64,000 bases of DNA from Tatumella citrea. Lineage in GTDB: Bacteria > Pseudomonadota > Gammaproteobacteria > Enterobacterales > Enterobacteriaceae. The position numbers were made by a program, and so were the translations under genes. Positions within the stretch are counted from its first letter, which is position 1. Each line of letters begins with the position of its first letter. The notes under the pieces are model-generated. The model was given only the letters and a program-made list of their open reading frames with translations, was not told the origin of the DNA and did not search any database. Positions 63,665 through 64,000 of this stretch are shown here, piece after piece. The stretch lies in contig NZ_CP015579.1 in assembly GCF_002163585.1 (NCBI RefSeq), forward strand, positions 4,030,001-4,094,000, written 5' to 3'.

Positions 63665-64000
63665 ATGCCATTTGCAAAAGCCACTGCTCATCTTCTGGTA
63701 CCACTCAGCCTGGTAAGTGCCGCATTATTCGGTTGCTCTGGTGCACAGGCGGCCGGTCAGCCCTGCTCCCTGACACTCTCTTCCGATAGCCAGCCTGTCA
63801 CCGGGGTGTTGCAGCAAGCCATCGACCAATGCAGTTTGCAGGGAGGAGGAACAGTTACGCTGCCTGCCGGAGTATGGATCAGCGGACCACTGCAACTAAA
63901 AAGCCATGTGACATTACATTTAGCCGCGAACAGTGTTCTGCAATCCACCGGCCGCCCGTCGGATTTTACGCCGGCATTTATCAGCCAGCAGTTACGGCCC
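63665..64000 (+). CDS. Glycoside hydrolase family 28 protein, N-terminal part
   Basis: The first 112 codons of a gene cut by the window edge. The product starts MPFAKATAHLLVPLSLVSA, a secretion signal. Cleavage could be after AQA (near 29) or at a lipobox-like LFGC (Cys24), so it may be a lipoprotein. The mature part contains GGGTVTLPAGVWISGPLQL and HVTLHLAANSVLQ, typical of the start of polygalacturonase-type (GH28) beta-helices. It would cleave pectin fragments in the periplasm or outside the cell. The active site lies beyond the window. Confidence 0.8.
   Translation, partial: MPFAKATAHLLVPLSLVSAALFGCSGAQAAGQPCSLTLSSDSQPVTGVLQQAIDQCSLQGGGTVTLPAGVWISGPLQLKSHVTLHLAANSVLQSTGRPSDFTPAFISQQLRP

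Noticed and set aside
1..64000. tRNA or rRNA genes, insertion sequences, prophage, CRISPR arrays
   Set aside because: None seen: no transposase or integrase frames, no regularly spaced repeats, and no recognisable tRNA arms in the gaps inspected by eye.

Overview
The window looks like chromosomal DNA from an enterobacterium (Enterobacterales). Core genes such as sodA, glyQ-glyS, fdhD, yibL, yehS, yqgA, mmuP-mmuM and yjiH-yjiG read as close relatives of their Escherichia coli counterparts. Between them sit many catabolic and transport islets typical of plant- or fruit-associated Erwiniaceae (Tatumella, Pantoea and Erwinia are plausible; the genus is an inference). I found no tRNA or rRNA gene, insertion sequence, phage gene or CRISPR array. 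Coding density is high and the genes form short operons, often with a divergent regulator.

Layout. 1-9.3 kb: yibL, a VirK/YbjX protein, sodA, a class III aminotransferase with a divergent DeoR regulator, fdhD and glyQS. 9.3-18 kb: a GlxA-type regulator with a cysteine hydrolase; a five-gene operon (Tat-exported NrtA/TauA-like binding protein, ATPase, permease, acyl-CoA dehydrogenase-like flavoprotein, AhpD-like protein) with a divergent AraC regulator; then a LysE exporter with its AraC regulator. 18-23.4 kb: an SDR and a YihS-like sugar isomerase behind a sigma-S-like promoter, yehS, and two oxidoreductases. 23.5-30.7 kb: a hydroaromatic/aromatic acid region, with a signal-peptide-bearing type I dehydroquinate dehydratase (quiB-like), a secreted beta-helix protein of the dehydroshikimate dehydratase QuiC type behind a perfect FNR box, a UbiD/UbiX decarboxylase pair co-transcribed with yqgA, and a divergent LysR regulator. 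30.8-38.2 kb: mmuPM behind MetJ boxes, an OFA-type MFS carrier, and an iron-type ABC importer with a Fur-like box.

38.2-46.4 kb: a TetR-controlled tripartite efflux operon (outer membrane lipoprotein, 14-TM MFS pump, membrane fusion protein) continuing into DUF190, HbpS/GlcG-like and unusual SDR genes, followed by an XRE-cupin regulator with azlCD. 46.4-54.1 kb: a D-arabitol (pentitol) locus with an RbsBAC-type ABC importer, xylulokinase, arabitol dehydrogenase and a SorC-type regulator. 54.2-58.9 kb: a 5-oxoproline/kip-like group (DUF1445, MHS-family carrier, pxpC, pxpB, VOC protein) with a LysR regulator. 59.9-64 kb: a LysR regulator, yjiHG with an M20 amidohydrolase, and the start of a family 28 glycoside hydrolase cut by the window edge.

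The most notable connected story is 23.5-30.7 kb. It encodes what looks like a periplasmic dehydroquinate to dehydroshikimate to protocatechuate route, beside a cytoplasmic UbiD-type enzyme that could decarboxylate protocatechuate or gallate. One step appears to be under anaerobic FNR control. Function and regulation there are inferred from motifs and family knowledge only.
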